Assembly (NCBI RefSeq): GCF_026151345.1
Contig: NZ_JAMQPR010000001.1
Span: 1,904,231-1,968,230 of the forward strand
DNA length: 64,000 nt
DNA from: Leptospira paudalimensis
Lineage (GTDB): Bacteria > Spirochaetota > Leptospiria > Leptospirales > Leptospiraceae
Direction of reading: 5' to 3'
Shown here: piece by piece, positions 45,215 through 53,247 of the stretch
Position numbering within the stretch: position 1 is the stretch's first letter
Layout of the letters: each line of letters begins with the position of its first letter
Notes under the pieces: generated by a model
Databases searched by the model: none
What the model was told of the DNA's origin: nothing
Seen by the model: the letters and a program-made list of their open reading frames with translations, nothing else
Program-made: the position numbers and the translations under genes

Positions 45215-46714
45215 ATGAAACAAATCCCTCTTTTTACGAACAAAGAATCAAAAACCTTAGATTCATTGGCGATTTCAGCTCTCGGGTTTTCAGAACAAAC
45301 TCTCATGGGTATGGCTGCTTTATCAGTGTTTCATGCCAATGAAGACCTTTGGAAAACAGCCGAATCTATATGGATTGTTTGCGGAAGTGGAGGAAACGGT
45401 GGAGATGGTTATGCACTTGCTCACACTCTGTTCCAAGAAGGATATGATGTTAAAGTTTACCAAACTTCACCAAACAAAAATATTGCGGGAAAATTTTATG
45501 AATCACTTGTCAAATCTACCTTAGGTTCGATTAGCGATTTACAAAAATTCGAAACTGATTTGGAAGTTGGAGAGGCAGATTCTGTTCTACTTGTAGATGC
45601 ACTCCTTGGAACAGGATTCCAATCCCCTATCACATCGGAGCTAAAATCCACAATTGAAGCCATCAACGATTCCGATGTTATTTTTTACAGACTCTCACTT
45701 GATACACCAAGTGGATGGGATCCTTATCACTTAGGCAATCAATCCAAAGAGAATCCAATATTTGTCTATTCCGATTCCATTGAGGAACTTGGTACTCGCA
45801 AATGGGAAAATGTTGGGTATATTTATGAAAAAGATAACCTCATCCCAAGGTATTACGAATCCATTGGGTTTCCCATCCGCACCCATTTAACGGACGCTAA
45901 TTTTTCCAAACGTTATTACTTAGAACCAGATCCAGAAAAAGCAATCCAAGTCCTAAAACGAAAAAACAAAGCTCATAAATACAGTGCAGGGTCTGCTATG
46001 TTTTATGGAGGTGGAGAAGGCATGGAAGGTGCCATCTTACTTTCAGAATCTGCCTTTTCCAGGTTAGGTGGAGGAATTTCAAAAGTATTTTCACCTTCAA
46101 AATCCATCACAAACTTAGTTTTAAAAGAGGATTTGTCTAAGATGGCATTGACCTCTGATTTTTTGTCAATGGTGAGTGATCCTTTTTTTACCAAAACCAA
46201 AACAATCGTTGTTGGACCAGGACTCACTTCTTATCCAAAAGGCCTGGAAGGATGGAAATTGGAACCTGGTAAAACTTTGGTTTTGGATGCCGGTGCCATT
46301 CCAAGCAACGGAACCAAACCTCCAATAGGCGACAGAGTGATCCTCACTCCACATGTGGGGGAACTAAACCGCATGACGGGAAAAATTCACAACTCCGTGC
46401 AGGAAGCCTTTGATACAATGATTGGATACACAAAAGAAAACCAAGTGTATGTTCTCTTAAAGTCATTCGTAAGCCTTCTTGTTTGCCCCGATGGAACAAG
46501 TTACGTATGGGAATCTCCGAATCCGAAACTGGCTACGATGGGAACTGGAGACCTACTTTCAGGAATCCTCGCACGTTATTTTAGTTTGGAGTTGAATTTG
46601 TCTGTACCGGAAGTGGTTTTACTTGCTTTATCGTTTTTAGACCAATCCAAACAATTTGAGGAACCCTACCCTACTGCAAACCAAATCTTAACATCACTTG
46701 TGGGAACATTGTAA
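45215..46714 (+). CDS. nnr: Bifunctional NAD(P)H-hydrate epimerase / ADP-dependent dehydratase
   Basis: This 499-residue protein repairs NAD(P)HX, the damaged hydrated cofactor. The N-terminal YjeF_N domain (epimerase) has the CGSGGNGGDGYALAH loop near residue 55 and the LLGTGF region. The C-terminal ribokinase-like domain (dehydratase) has the GSAMFYGGGEGMEGAILL region, GPGLTSYP and the ATMGTGDLLSGILARY motif. Both halves look complete. The ATG abuts the upstream lipoprotein stop, and its own stop overlaps the following start by one base. Confidence 0.93.
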   Translation: MKQIPLFTNKESKTLDSLAISALGFSEQTLMGMAALSVFHANEDLWKTAESIWIVCGSGGNGGDGYALAHTLFQEGYDVKVYQTSPNKNIAGKFYESLVKSTLGSISDLQKFETDLEVGEADSVLLVDALLGTGFQSPITSELKSTIEAINDSDVIFYRLSLDTPSGWDPYHLGNQSKENPIFVYSDSIEELGTRKWENVGYIYEKDNLIPRYYESIGFPIRTHLTDANFSKRYYLEPDPEKAIQVLKRKNKAHKYSAGSAMFYGGGEGMEGAILLSESAFSRLGGGISKVFSPSKSITNLVLKEDLSKMALTSDFLSMVSDPFFTKTKTIVVGPGLTSYPKGLEGWKLEPGKTLVLDAGAIPSNGTKPPIGDRVILTPHVGELNRMTGKIHNSVQEAFDTMIGYTKENQVYVLLKSFVSLLVCPDGTSYVWESPNPKLATMGTGDLLSGILARYFSLELNLSVPEVVLLALSFLDQSKQFEEPYPTANQILTSLVGTL

Positions 46715-47325
46715 TGGGAAAAGGATACCACTCACGTTCACCGGAAGAATTCCGTGACTATCTAAAACAAATCAATGAGAAACATAAAAAAACTAGATGG
46801 AGGCAAATTGTCCTTTTTATTGATTTGGTTTTAGTTGTTCTTATTTTTTACATTGGATTCAAAGCTCTGAACCCAGGAAGTTTTCAAAATAGCACAAAGT
46901 CCGACAAACAAGTGGTAGATGGTTATCCTATATATTTGAGTTTATCACGAGAAGAAGACCCAACATACCAAGGTTATTTTTTATTCATTGAAAATCATAC
47001 AAAATCAGAAACCAAAGTTCCATTTGCCACATGGAAATCTGAGTTTCGGATCAAAACCAAAAATGGTATTTTGTGTTTTTCGGAACCCATTGAATGGGAA
47101 GAAAGAACCATTCCTTCCGAAGCAAATGGATTTTTGTATCATTCGGTTTCCAAAGAAAGATGGAAGTCACTTGTTCCAGATTGCCGAAAGGAAATTTTTG
47201 ATGAAGAAGCTTCTATCTTTCGTTCAAAGTTTCGTTCCCTTGATTTAGGGTTTTATGCACAAGTGGTGATCCATACAAATGATAGGTCTTACACCTTTCA
47301 AATCAAACAAAAACCTTATAAATGA
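46714..47325 (+). CDS. Uncharacterised membrane-anchored protein
   Basis: This is a 203-residue protein with a cytoplasmic basic head (about 32 residues), one membrane helix (IVLFIDLVLVVLIFYIGFKAL) and an extracytoplasmic beta-rich part of about 145 residues. I see no family motif. The ATG shares its A with the upstream stop (TAATG), so it is co-translated with the NAD(P)HX repair gene. Its 3' end overlaps the convergent DUF1398 gene by about 10 bp. Confidence 0.78.
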   Translation: MGKGYHSRSPEEFRDYLKQINEKHKKTRWRQIVLFIDLVLVVLIFYIGFKALNPGSFQNSTKSDKQVVDGYPIYLSLSREEDPTYQGYFLFIENHTKSETKVPFATWKSEFRIKTKNGILCFSEPIEWEERTIPSEANGFLYHSVSKERWKSLVPDCRKEIFDEEASIFRSKFRSLDLGFYAQVVIHTNDRSYTFQIKQKPYK

Positions 47326-47729
47326 ACTTCTGGGTACTCCTCAGTATAACTTTCACCATTCACACCAGAATAAACGACTTTCCTTCCAATGAAATCAACA
47401 TCATACCCGACCACACCGGCTTCCCAAGTTTCTTTTAAAAATTCAGGGAATGTACTTTCACCATTTTGGTCTTTGCGGAGTGCCTTGATTAAATTTACTT
47501 TTTGAAAAACAGGTATTTCATGAACACCAGATACAATGGGAGTTCCTTGTTGGAGAACAGAACCACCTTGCATCTGATAAATGGACTGACAAGACGGTAA
47601 GGTCCATCGGTTCATAATCACACCAGCTTGCCTTAAGACTTCAGCAAGGACAGGAAATCCACCGACCTTTGGTCGGATGGACATGGCATACTTTTGCGCT
47701 TCCGTAAGTTTTGTAACTAGGTTTGACAT
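47316..47729 (-). CDS. DUF1398 family protein
   Basis: This 137-residue protein matches the family pattern: IYQMQGGSVLQQGTPIVSG, then FPEFLKETWEAGVVGYDVDFIGRKVVYSGVNGESYTEEYPEV near the end. The function of this family (E. coli YbcV type) is not known. ATG 47729 is chosen because AGGA stands 7-8 bases before it; ATG 47744 would overlap the MarR stop by 4 bp but has no ribosome site. Adjacent to MarR in one transcript, it is a likely target of that regulator. Confidence 0.82.
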   Translation of the reverse strand: MSNLVTKLTEAQKYAMSIRPKVGGFPVLAEVLRQAGVIMNRWTLPSCQSIYQMQGGSVLQQGTPIVSGVHEIPVFQKVNLIKALRKDQNGESTFPEFLKETWEAGVVGYDVDFIGRKVVYSGVNGESYTEEYPEVHL

Positions 47730-47740
47730 TCGTTGTTTCC

Positions 47741-48211
47741 TCATTCGATTGGGTTTGTATTTAAATTGAGTAAGTTCGTGAGTTTCATCAAAATTTTTCG
47801 AAGTTCCTTTTCTTCGAAAGGAGTTAAATGTGAAAAAAAGGCCTCATCATTTTCGTCAGCTATTTTTGCAAGTTTGGGAACCAGTGTTTTTCCCTGTTTA
47901 GTGAGTTTGATCTCCTGGTAGCGACGGTCACTTGTATCTTCTGTACGACTCACAAGTCCTTTGTGTAAGAGTCGATCGATGAGTTTGGAGACTGCCCCTC
48001 GACTGAGGCCCGTGATCTCCGCAACAACACTCGGTGATGTATATTTTTCATGAGAGTACATTTCCCTTAGGATCACCCATTCCGCGACGGTTACATCCAA
48101 ATTGTTTAGTCTTTTGGCAAAAGAATGTGAAACTGCATTCGAAACCACTCGTAAATGGTAACCTAAATGGGATTTGAGATGGCTTGGTTCTACAAAATTT
48201 CCTTTCTGCAT
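47741..48211 (-). CDS. MarR family transcriptional regulator
   Basis: This 156-residue protein has the winged-helix core: VTVAEWVILREMY, then SPSVVAEITGLSRGAVSKLIDRLLHKGLVSRTEDTSDRRYQEIKLTKQGKTLVP (DNA-binding helix and wing, with the conserved D-x-R). ATG 48211 is preferred to a TTG at 48217. It stands only 9 bp from a perfect 20-bp palindrome, so the transcript leader must be very short and autorepression is likely. Ligand unknown; it is paired with DUF1398. Confidence 0.93.
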   Translation of the reverse strand: MQKGNFVEPSHLKSHLGYHLRVVSNAVSHSFAKRLNNLDVTVAEWVILREMYSHEKYTSPSVVAEITGLSRGAVSKLIDRLLHKGLVSRTEDTSDRRYQEIKLTKQGKTLVPKLAKIADENDEAFFSHLTPFEEKELRKILMKLTNLLNLNTNPIE

Positions 48212-48220
48212 AAACAATAC

Positions 48221-48240
48221 ATAGTTTCCTAGGAAACTAT
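48221..48240. promoter_or_regulatory. Perfect 20-bp palindrome, likely MarR operator
   Basis: ATAGTTTCCTAGGAAACTAT is fully self-complementary. It sits right before the marR start, where a MarR dimer would block transcription. No other copy was noticed in the window. Confidence 0.75.
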
Positions 48241-48295
48241 TGTCAAGGAAATTATAGGGCCAATTTAGGATATATGTACTAGATACATACTGGAC

Positions 48296-48340
48296 AAGGA
48301 AGAAAACGGATCGTTGATTTGACCGATTGTTTTCTTCCTT
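48296..48340. terminator. Strong bidirectional hairpin
   Basis: A perfect 12-bp stem, AAGGAAGAAAAC (48296-48307) with GTTTTCTTCCTT (48329-48340), encloses a shorter inner stem ATCG/CGAT. It lies between the end of the leftward hypothetical gene (48350) and the marR promoter and should stop transcription arriving from the PPK2 side. Confidence 0.75.
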
Positions 48341-48349
48341 AGGTAAGGT

Positions 48350-48685
48350 TTATTTTACACAAACAACACAGTTTTGAACATTGTCGGCAAATTGAGTCAT
48401 ATACATCTCTCCTTGAGGGCCATAATTTGATCCACTGGAAGAAGGTGCGGTTGGACTTGTCGCTGACCGGATGTATGGTAATTGCATATAACCAGTGTAA
48501 GCAATATTCCATCCAGATGCACAAGAGGTTGTGCCCCATGCAACATAAGTAGCCCCAATTGCTACGTCTCCTCCGGCACCAGTTCCCATAAATGCTGACA
48601 ATCCCAAAACTGCCATAAGTCCATTCTTAGCAGAATCGTTGTTTGTTTGATCATTCCAATTCTTTTTCCAATCTTCTTTTGACAA
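48350..48685 (-). CDS. Hypothetical small protein or gene remnant
   Basis: This is an open frame of 111 residues from ATG 48685, which would overlap the PPK2 gene by 35 bp; ATG 48616 gives 88 residues without overlap. It contains a Gly/Ala-rich hydrophobic stretch (MAVLGLSAFMGTGAGGDVAIGATYVAW), a Ser/Pro/Tyr-rich middle and a final CVVC pair. The composition fits a secreted or lipid-anchored Leptospira protein that has lost its N-terminus. No family recognised and no good ribosome site. A strong terminator follows it. Confidence 0.4.
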   Translation of the reverse strand: MSKEDWKKNWNDQTNNDSAKNGLMAVLGLSAFMGTGAGGDVAIGATYVAWGTTSCASGWNIAYTGYMQLPYIRSATSPTAPSSSGSNYGPQGEMYMTQFADNVQNCVVCVK

Positions 48686-49391
48686 CATCCAAAACCATAA
48701 CCCGTGCATAGTATTTATCGTTTGCAGGTACTAGGTGCCAAGGAGCTTTTGGAGAGTCTGTTTTTTGGAACATTTCATTTGCGGCTTCTTCATACAAATG
48801 CCACTTGTCTCGGTTACGCCAATCTTCCTCTGTTAATTTCCATCGTCTGAGAGGATCATTTTTTCTTTCTTCAAATCGTTTGAGTTGTTCTTCCGAACTA
48901 ATATGCAACCAAAACTTAATGATGATGGTTCCAAAACTCTGTAGTTGTTCTTCAAATAAAAAAATTTCTTCGTAAGCCCTTTCCCATTCAGAATCCTTAG
49001 CAAAACCTTCTACACGTTCCACTAAGACTCGCCCATAGTACGATCGATCGAAGATTCCAATTTGACCAATTTTGGGAATTCGATTCCAAAAACGCCAGAG
49101 GTAATGGTGTTGGATTTCTTCTTGGTTAGGAGCAGATATATTGTGCACTTCAAATAAACGAGGATCAATTTCTGAGGTTAACCGACGAATGGCACCACCT
49201 TTCCCTGCTGCATCCCAACCCTCAAAAACAATCAACACAGGTGTATCTTTCGTTTTTGCCAAAAAGGTTAATTCTCGAATTTTATTTTTTAATTCTTTCA
49301 TTTGGATTTGGTATTCATCACGCGAAAGTGACAAACCGAGATCCAATTGATTCAAATTTAAGATCCGTGGTTTTGTAAGATTTTGTTTCAT
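48651..49391 (-). CDS. Polyphosphate kinase 2 family protein (catalytic copy)
   Basis: This is a 246-residue enzyme. The PPK2 Walker A motif VFEGWDAAGKGGAI is at about residues 55-68, Walker B is IFDRSYYGRVL at about 113-123, and the lid residues RFEERKNDPLRRWKLTEEDW follow. All catalytic residues look intact. PPK2 enzymes move phosphate between polyphosphate and nucleotides (AMP, ADP or GDP, depending on class). The start overlaps the stop of the second PPK2-like gene by 4 bp, so both are made together. Confidence 0.92.
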   Translation of the reverse strand: MKQNLTKPRILNLNQLDLGLSLSRDEYQIQMKELKNKIRELTFLAKTKDTPVLIVFEGWDAAGKGGAIRRLTSEIDPRLFEVHNISAPNQEEIQHHYLWRFWNRIPKIGQIGIFDRSYYGRVLVERVEGFAKDSEWERAYEEIFLFEEQLQSFGTIIIKFWLHISSEEQLKRFEERKNDPLRRWKLTEEDWRNRDKWHLYEEAANEMFQKTDSPKAPWHLVPANDKYYARVMVLDVVKRRLEKELE

Positions 49392-50143
49392 GGGATGAGT
49401 TCCATTCCGTGGTTGATCAATTGTAAGTTTGCTTTGGAATCAAAATTTAAGGTACGTTCCAATCGTTCCAAAATCGCTTCGAAAACTAAAAGTTTTGTAT
49501 TCTCTTTTTGATCACTCGAAATGACAAACCAAGGTGAGTCAATTGTACGCGAAGAACTTAAGATCGAATCGAATATTTCAAAATAACGTTTGTAATGTTC
49601 TCCTTGGTCCTTGTCATAACTTGAAAGTTCCCAAACTTTTTTCTTTTTTTTAGCATCCTCAAATCTTTTTTTTTGTTCTTTTTTCGATAGATGCAAAAAG
49701 AATTTATGTACAATGATTTTATCTTTTGATAGGATTCGTTCTGTATTGAGAATTGATAACAGTCGGTGGTCATATTCAGCAATACTGATTTTTTTCTGGG
49801 ATCTTAGATACGCCAAACGACTGTAATACGTATTTAGATAAAATAAAAATTCACCATACCTTGGTAATACTTTCCAAAAATTCCATAAAAAAGGATACCC
49901 TCTATCTTCCGATTGGTCTACATACGGAGAATAAACTTTGAATTTTCTTGGGTCCAGTCGAATGGTTAATGATTGTAAGATGGAACCTTTGCCCGTGGAT
50001 GCATACCCTTCTAAAATAAAGATATGTGCGATTTTTTGGTTCGCACTTTCTCTTTGTAAAAGGAAAAAACGTTCTTGTAAACTCTCGATACCATCAAGCG
50101 AAGTATGAGGGATTTGGTTTGTGGGGTGTCTTTCTAAAATCAC
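49388..50143 (-). CDS. PPK2-like protein with damaged active site
   Basis: This 251-residue protein shares the layout of the next gene: Walker A-like EGYASTGKGS (residues 45-54), LDPRKFKVYSPY, GYPFLWNFWKVLP, and KFFLHLSKKEQKKRFEDAKK. The Walker B Asp-Arg pair is lost (FLFYLNTYYSR instead of IFDRSYYG), so catalysis is doubtful. It lies first in the transcript and overlaps the active copy by 4 bp. Two-domain PPK2 proteins with an inactive N-terminal and an active C-terminal half are known, and this gene pair has the same order. Confidence 0.82.
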   Translation of the reverse strand: MILERHPTNQIPHTSLDGIESLQERFFLLQRESANQKIAHIFILEGYASTGKGSILQSLTIRLDPRKFKVYSPYVDQSEDRGYPFLWNFWKVLPRYGEFLFYLNTYYSRLAYLRSQKKISIAEYDHRLLSILNTERILSKDKIIVHKFFLHLSKKEQKKRFEDAKKKKKVWELSSYDKDQGEHYKRYFEIFDSILSSSRTIDSPWFVISSDQKENTKLLVFEAILERLERTLNFDSKANLQLINHGMELIP

Positions 50144-50188
50144 AAAGAAAAAGTCTAAAGTGATTTTTAAAAAACCTCCAACCTTTTT

Positions 50189-50545
50189 TTACATTGGCTT
50201 TGGAAATCCGGGCCCTGTTGCCTGAGCAATGTGGTCAATTCCTCGTGTTTGGCCTTCAAAACGTGGGATCAAATGGACATGTAAATGGGGGACTTTTTCT
50301 GCAATGGCAGTCATATAGACTTTCTCAGGATGAAAGGATCCTATCATCTCGATACCTTTGTGGAGAGCCCGACCATAAGCTTCCAGCTGCTCTAAACTGA
50401 GTCCACTCCAAGATTCTCCATGGCCTTTTAATTCTAAATATAGATAACCATCGAGGTTTTGGTTTGCTTTTCGTAAGATCCAGGATTCATTTTCGAACAG
50501 GATCTCCTCAGGATTTTTATGGGCTTGGCAGATTGGACAGTTCAT
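50189..50545 (-). CDS. HIT family nucleotide-binding hydrolase
   Basis: This is a 118-residue protein. The histidine triad HLHVHLIPR is at about residues 88-96, and the N-terminus has a CPICQ pair. Proteins of this family hydrolyse or transfer nucleotide phosphates (for example AMP-lysine or ApnA type). ATG 50545 is preferred to 50548 because GGGAG then has the better spacing. The gene is divergent from the following membrane protein with about 30 bp between them. Confidence 0.9.
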   Translation of the reverse strand: MNCPICQAHKNPEEILFENESWILRKANQNLDGYLYLELKGHGESWSGLSLEQLEAYGRALHKGIEMIGSFHPEKVYMTAIAEKVPHLHVHLIPRFEGQTRGIDHIAQATGPGFPKPM

Positions 50546-50577
50546 CATTGCTCCCTATTTTGCCGATACTAAGGGAG

Positions 50578-51420
50578 ATGAGAATCTATTTTTTTGTGCT
50601 CTTCATCTTTCTTTTCTCCCTTTTATCTCCTATTACTGCAGATGGAAACACGGAGAAACAAGACCCAATCACAGAATTATTACTCACGCTCTCAGAAGTT
50701 GTATTTTCGGATCCATTCCAAAAAGAAGAAATTGAAATTCGAAAACGACTCTTGGAAACAAACCAATCCGAAATTCGTGATCTACGTATCCGTTTGAAAC
50801 AAACACTCCGCAATCGTAATATCCATAAAGAATCATTTGTAGCAGAAAAAAGAATTCCTTCGGAATGGGAAAAAGATTTAGAACAACTAGGAAATTTGGG
50901 CGGTTTCTTGTGGAAGGATGACCGAGGCACTATTTACCAATGGGGTGATTGGTCTGATTTTTATGAAGATGGATTTAGCAAAAACAAAATCAGACTCGAA
51001 GGCCAAATCCCCTCCTTTCCTTATGAAGGTGGAACCATTTATTTTTTCATTCGGAACCCACCTGGTTCTTATCCAATCCATTTTGATTTTATAGGGTGGG
51101 AAACTTCTTTTTATGCCTTTGGTGATGAAGGTTCCTTACGATACACCAACGATTTTGCTTTGGACCCTTCCGAACGTTTAGGCGAATTTCGAAAGAACTT
51201 TGATGCCATCCGCAAAAAAATCCCAGGATCCCTCTTGTTCCAAGCAAATGACTTAACCATCTTTCTTGTTCCAGGGAAACCAAGACCGATTTACTTTGTC
51301 TTTTTATTCTTACGAATCTTACTTGTGGTATGGACCATCCTACTCTTTCTCTACATTGTTCGAATGAGTTTTTCTTTTCCAAAAAATCAATTGCCCGAAG
51401 ACACGGCCCACCTATCCTGA
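50578..51420 (+). CDS. Uncharacterised protein with signal peptide and C-terminal membrane helix
   Basis: This is a 280-residue protein. The N-terminal hydrophobic segment IYFFVLFIFLFSLLSPITADG is signal-like. A Glu/Arg/Lys-rich helical region follows (EIEIRKRLLETNQSEIRDLRIRLKQTLRN), then a beta-rich region with YEGGTIYFFIRNPPG, and a C-terminal helix FVFLFLRILLVVWTILLFLYIV with a short cytoplasmic tail. I know no family for it. The start is uncertain: ATG 50578 follows AAGGGAG with no spacer, and TTG 50560 is in frame. tRNA-Arg follows 19 bp later on the same strand. Confidence 0.7.
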   Translation: MRIYFFVLFIFLFSLLSPITADGNTEKQDPITELLLTLSEVVFSDPFQKEEIEIRKRLLETNQSEIRDLRIRLKQTLRNRNIHKESFVAEKRIPSEWEKDLEQLGNLGGFLWKDDRGTIYQWGDWSDFYEDGFSKNKIRLEGQIPSFPYEGGTIYFFIRNPPGSYPIHFDFIGWETSFYAFGDEGSLRYTNDFALDPSERLGEFRKNFDAIRKKIPGSLLFQANDLTIFLVPGKPRPIYFVFLFLRILLVVWTILLFLYIVRMSFSFPKNQLPEDTAHLS

Positions 51421-51439
51421 CAATACATCCCAATCCCAT

Positions 51440-51514
51440 GCCCTGGTAGTTCAACGGATAGAACATCGGTCTTCGGAACCGACAGTGGGGGTTCGATTCC
51501 CTCCTGGGGCACCA
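51440..51514 (+). tRNA. tRNA-Arg (anticodon TCG)
   Basis: The cloverleaf has acceptor GCCCTGG pairing with CTGGGGC (with two G-T wobble pairs), a D-arm around AGTTCAACGGATAGAA, anticodon stem TCGGT/ACCGA enclosing CTTCGGA with anticodon TCG at 51473-51475, a T-arm with GGTTCGATTCC, and an encoded CCA end. It reads CGA codons. Confidence 0.93.
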
Positions 51515-51654
51515 GTTAAACTTCAAAATTAAATCCAACTAACATAAACAATTCGGGAATCGAACAACAGATTGATTCTGCATTTGCACTTGCAAAAATA
51601 TCGAAAATGGATTTCGTAATTTTTGGAACTGATTCCCGTTCCCTCCTAAAAAAA

Positions 51655-51668
51655 TGAGTGAACACTCA
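51655..51668. promoter_or_regulatory. Candidate TetR-type operator upstream of Omp85 gene
   Basis: TGAGTG-AA-CACTCA is a 6-bp inverted repeat with two-base spacer, of the form often bound by TetR regulators. It lies 46 bp before the ATG and would overlap the -35 region if TACAAT (51689-51694) is the -10 box. Confidence 0.45.
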
Positions 51669-51714
51669 CTTTTTCTCTTGACTATTTGTACAATTCGTCC
51701 AGTTTCCTCCTCTT

Positions 51715-53247
51715 ATGGGTTTTCGTGCTGTTGTTCGATTGGCAAAAAAAGGATTGTCTGTGTTCGTTATTGTCTGTTTGGGACTCACTGCCGGACTAAA
51801 AGGACAAGAAGCCATCCCTGAACCTGGTTGCATCAAAGACCCTCCACCTAAAAATCTTCCCTTCCCGATGGATGTTTCCAAACAACTTTGTAAAAAGGAC
51901 ATTGAAGACAAAAAAGATGGTTGGTATCCAACTGGACTTCCCCTTATCAATTCCGATCCAAATGAAGGGATCGGATACGGTGCAAGAGCTTACATCTACA
52001 ATAATGGACCAAAAACTGATCCCCTTTTTCATTACACACCTTACAGAATGCGACTTTTCGCTCAGTATTTTAATACAAATAAAAATGCACAATACCATCA
52101 GATCAGTTTGGATATGCCTTTTATCGCCGACACACAATGGAGGTTACGTGCGGATGCATTTTTAACCATCACTCCAACAACCTTGTACTTTGGTATTGGT
52201 GAATCAAGCATGAGGTCCCTATCCTATTTAGAGAGGAACCAACCTTACAATCGTCAGGTGAACAATGCTAGTTTCGTCGACCAAGAAACCAATTTAACTT
52301 TTTATCGTCCAGGGACAAGTTCTGATCCTTTTTCTGTCGGCGGAAAAACTTTTTCAGGAATCCCACAAATGCCTGGTTATGTGGTGACAGACAGAATGTA
52401 CAATCGGTATACCATTGAAACTCCAATGGCAACAGTGAGTGGAGAGAGATCATTTGTTGGTGGGACAGTTCGATTGGTATCGGGTTTAAAATTTTCAAAC
52501 AATATCATTCGAACGTATGATGGGAAAATGGTACGAGGTGTGGATCCAACGTTTGACCAATTATCTGCAGAGGTTCCAAATGGAAAAACAAGACTTACAG
52601 AAGACCACGAAGGGAAAAAAATAATTGGTTACCAAGGTGGGTATGTAAACGCATTACGACTGGGAATTGTTTACGATACACGTGATTTTGAACCAGATCC
52701 TAATTCTGGAATTTTTGCAGAAGTAACTTACGAAAAACATAGTAAAGCTTTGGGGTCGGACTTTCAGTACCAAAAGTATTTTGCCCAAACAAAAATGTTT
52801 TGGAGCCCCTTTCCCAAGTTAGTTGATAAATTAGTTGTCGCAAATCGATTTGGACTTGGTGTTACAGAAGGAGATGCTCCTTTTTTCGAATATAGAAATA
52901 TGTGGGGAACGGAAGGACTAGTGGGAGGACTTGGTGGACTGCGTACATTACGTGGATTCAAACAGGATCGTTTTGTTGGACGAGCGATGGGATGGGGAAA
53001 TTCCGAAATACGATGGAAATTTGCCGAAGCAAAATTAGGTTCAGAGTTCTTTGCCTTTAATATCGTACCGTTTTTTGATTATGGAAGGGTTTGGGATGAT
53101 GAACATAAAATTAACTTAAAAAATTATTTTTATTCCAAAGGGATTGGATTACGTATCGCATGGAACCAAGCAACCATCATTATGATTGATTATGCCAAAT
53201 CAAGAGAAGACGAACAATTATTCGTAAACTTTAGTCACGTCTTTTAG
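51715..53247 (+). CDS. Omp85/BamA-type outer-membrane barrel protein, no POTRA domains
   Basis: This 510-residue protein has a signal peptide ([20 protein letters not shown]) and then a polar linker with two Cys. From about residue 70 to the end it is a transmembrane barrel with alternating aromatic strands. The Omp85 landmark LRGF (in [17 protein letters not shown]) and the final strands [20 protein letters not shown] and a C-terminal Phe (FSHVF) support the family. There are no POTRA repeats, so it is a stand-alone barrel rather than a BamA copy; it may be a porin-like or lipid-interacting form. The ATG has no clear ribosome site. Confidence 0.82.
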   Translation: MGFRAVVRLAKKGLSVFVIVCLGLTAGLKGQEAIPEPGCIKDPPPKNLPFPMDVSKQLCKKDIEDKKDGWYPTGLPLINSDPNEGIGYGARAYIYNNGPKTDPLFHYTPYRMRLFAQYFNTNKNAQYHQISLDMPFIADTQWRLRADAFLTITPTTLYFGIGESSMRSLSYLERNQPYNRQVNNASFVDQETNLTFYRPGTSSDPFSVGGKTFSGIPQMPGYVVTDRMYNRYTIETPMATVSGERSFVGGTVRLVSGLKFSNNIIRTYDGKMVRGVDPTFDQLSAEVPNGKTRLTEDHEGKKIIGYQGGYVNALRLGIVYDTRDFEPDPNSGIFAEVTYEKHSKALGSDFQYQKYFAQTKMFWSPFPKLVDKLVVANRFGLGVTEGDAPFFEYRNMWGTEGLVGGLGGLRTLRGFKQDRFVGRAMGWGNSEIRWKFAEAKLGSEFFAFNIVPFFDYGRVWDDEHKINLKNYFYSKGIGLRIAWNQATIIMIDYAKSREDEQLFVNFSHVF

